Below are positions 62,592 to 64,000 of a stretch of 64,000 bases of DNA, piece by piece. Under the pieces are notes generated by a model. The model had not been told where the DNA came from and did not search any database. It saw only the letters and a list, made by a program, of their open reading frames with translations. This DNA is from Caldilineaceae bacterium (GTDB lineage Bacteria; Chloroflexota; Anaerolineae; Caldilineales; Caldilineaceae), in assembly GCA_022842065.1 (NCBI GenBank), contig JALHQH010000063.1:3130-67129 (forward strand). Reading direction: 5' to 3'. Each line of letters starts with the position of its first letter. Within the stretch, counting starts at the first letter, position 1. The position numbers were made by a program, and so were the translations under genes.

Positions 62592-63665
62592 ATGAATTTT
62601 CTTAAGTTTACCTTGACGACATTGCTCTTGCTTGTAACGTTTGTGCCTAGCATTCATGCCCAGAGCAATAATGACCCGGCGCCTGATACCACTGCCAGAA
62701 ACCAAATTTACTTACCCCTCGTTTCCAACCAGTCAGCATCGATCATCGAACAAATGGCATCCCTTATGCCGAGTAATAGTGATTGCAGTAACTGTTTGAC
62801 ACGCGAGACATTTCTTGCACTGCCCGTTGAGGAGTTGGCGCGCATAGAAAAAAGTGAGGTAGAAACTCGCCAATTGGCCGAACAACTTCAACAACGAGAT
62901 ATGTTGTTACAAGAGAGAATTTCAAATGGTGAGCTTGATGCTTCCCAGTGGCCAAATACAGAACAAATTACCGCGATGACACCTGAAGAAGTTGCTCAGG
63001 TTGCTGCAGAGCAAAAATTAGTGTTTGCATCTTTTGTCACCAGCGCAGAAGTACAGAGCGTAGAAGGTTTAAATGCTGCTGTTTACATTGCCAATTTGCC
63101 AGCAGCAAATATTACCGATAACATCAATTCGTGTGGTCCTGCTTCAATCCGAGTGGCTTTAAGTACACGCAAAGCTACTTCGCAAATTGCGTCTATTGAT
63201 ACAATTGGAACAACAGTTGATAAAAATACAAATGGTACCCAAGGCAATTGGAAAAATGGATTGGAGTCAGAGGATATTCCACGCATGGCAAGTTACCTCA
63301 ATACCCAATTAGGTTTTGGTGCCAGTAACCCTTACTATTCACCCAAAAGTTCAAATTCGGCGGCGACTTTCCAAGCGAGAGTAACTACGACGACCAACAA
63401 CAACCTTTCAATGATCTTTGGATTAGCTTCATCTGGACTACCTGATTGGACTGTAAATACAAATCATATTGTAACAGCTTATTCTATAGTAAATAATTCA
63501 CAGGGACAACCGGTCATTTCTTGGGCAGATACCGCTCCCATTGTTTCGGGACATTTGAAGTATGTTAATGGTGTAGCTGTGACAGGAGCTTATTTTAATG
63601 CCAAGCTCGCAACAGACTTATGGAACCAGAATGCTCAATATAATAACTTTCAGATATCCAACTAA
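62592..63665 (+). CDS. Secreted C39-like cysteine peptidase with N-terminal YLPLV motif
   Basis: The protein has 357 residues. AAGGAG precedes the ATG. The signal peptide (NFLKFTLTTLLLLVTFVPS) is cut near AHA-Q. The mature N-terminus is IYLPLVSNQ. A charged helical region with a CSNC pair follows (DMLLQERISNGELDASQ). The C-terminal half has papain/C39-like marks: the Cys in NSCGPASIRVAL, the His in VNTNHIVTAYSIV and the Asp in ISWADTAPIV. Such peptidases cut after double-Gly leaders or in cell-wall turnover. The N-terminal region looks like a propeptide. The gene is AT-rich and ends at a 22-bp-stem hairpin. Confidence 0.8.
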   Translation: MNFLKFTLTTLLLLVTFVPSIHAQSNNDPAPDTTARNQIYLPLVSNQSASIIEQMASLMPSNSDCSNCLTRETFLALPVEELARIEKSEVETRQLAEQLQQRDMLLQERISNGELDASQWPNTEQITAMTPEEVAQVAAEQKLVFASFVTSAEVQSVEGLNAAVYIANLPAANITDNINSCGPASIRVALSTRKATSQIASIDTIGTTVDKNTNGTQGNWKNGLESEDIPRMASYLNTQLGFGASNPYYSPKSSNSAATFQARVTTTTNNNLSMIFGLASSGLPDWTVNTNHIVTAYSIVNNSQGQPVISWADTAPIVSGHLKYVNGVAVTGAYFNAKLATDLWNQNAQYNNFQISN

Positions 63666-63721
63666 TCATAAAGTATCTCTCACCTGTGCCGGAGAGGCTC
63701 GACGAATTTAACAAATTCGAG

Positions 63722-63785
63722 AGCTAAAACAGAATTCCCTTCTATAAATTTTGAGTGATTTACAGAAGGGAATTCTGTTTTAGCT
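63722..63785. terminator. Perfect 22-bp-stem hairpin after the C39-like gene
   Basis: agctaaaacagaattccctt and its exact complement enclose an AT-rich loop. It starts 57 bases after the stop. The region from here to 63937 shows nothing else. Confidence 0.8.
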
Positions 63786-63937
63786 GTGTATATATTGTTA
63801 AGACACTAGTAAACTCAGTGACTTTTGGCTGAAAACGTATTTACTACACATGAAGAACAATCCAATGAACCTAAAATGTCTACTGGACGTTCGTGTAAAT
63901 TAGACATCAAAAGAAAGATTAGCGATACTGGGCAGAT

Positions 63938-64000
63938 ATGACAAGTATCGCGGAGAACAAAGCAAGTGTGGAACGGGTGGATGACATCCCAGTCATCTAC
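63938..64000 (+). CDS. Partial gene, possible IS1634-type transposase N-terminus
   Basis: Twenty-one codons from an ATG at 63938 run off the window. The residues VERVDDIPVIY resemble the N-terminal DDIP motif I recall from IS1634-family transposases. Only 63 bases are visible, so this is a weak call. The left end of such an element should lie between 63786 and 63937. Confidence 0.4.
   Translation, partial: MTSIAENKASVERVDDIPVIY

Overview
The window looks like a piece of a filamentous or biofilm-forming Chloroflexota chromosome, Anaerolineae/Caldilineae-like. The evidence is style rather than a marker gene. There are long Thr/Pro-rich linkers in secreted proteins, a kinase-like protein fused to a TolB-type propeller, a MalT/LuxR giant regulator, a GH44 enzyme, OppA-type lipoproteins, and a Y-L-P-(L/M)-V motif in three secreted proteins. 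No rRNA, tRNA or CRISPR array was seen.

Layout. 0.3-13 kb (minus strand): a cell-surface module with a sialidase-like anchored protein, a WecE-type sugar aminotransferase, a membrane-anchored propeller/cytochrome c/discoidin protein, an EamA/SMR-type carrier, an O-antigen ligase-like protein, a B12-radical SAM enzyme, a family 2 glycosyltransferase and a hexapeptide acyltransferase. 13.6-20.6 kb (plus): OppA-OppB-OppC importer genes without ATPases, a cytochrome c lipoprotein, and a pseudokinase-propeller. 20.8-24.6 kb (minus): a Gfo/Idh/MocA oxidoreductase and two GT4 glycosyltransferases. 24.8-28.1 kb: a coiled-coil protein and SelB. 28.7-34 kb: accessory region with a secreted protein, a gene stump, a DUF433/DUF5615 pair, an indoleamine 2,3-dioxygenase, a PhyH dioxygenase and a zinc-ribbon protein. 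34.4-37.8 kb: an NHL-GH44 secreted enzyme. 38.2-53.4 kb: purC, mug, a LuxR ATPase, a histidine kinase, an aldo/keto reductase, purL-purQ, a CPA2 antiporter, a flavin monooxygenase and a membrane protein. 53.5-61.3 kb (minus): sugar/amine catabolism (enolase superfamily, AraB-like kinase, Zn-alcohol dehydrogenase, and a split FluG-like amidohydrolase plus glutamine synthetase pair), interrupted by a Uma2 gene. 61.3-64 kb: an AT-rich accessory island with a gene fragment, a lipoprotein, a membrane protein, a secreted C39-like cysteine protease and the first codons of a possible IS transposase.

The strongest unexplained signal is in the spaces between genes. Most junctions hold a long, nearly perfect palindrome or a short tandem repeat, usually with a different sequence at each locus. 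Several contain the stop codons of the flanking genes. The same repeat types also appear in frame inside genes: within purL and purQ, as the C-terminal tail of a glycosyltransferase, and as the N-terminus of a monooxygenase. This looks like an active repeat-generating process that the host tolerates or uses as terminators.
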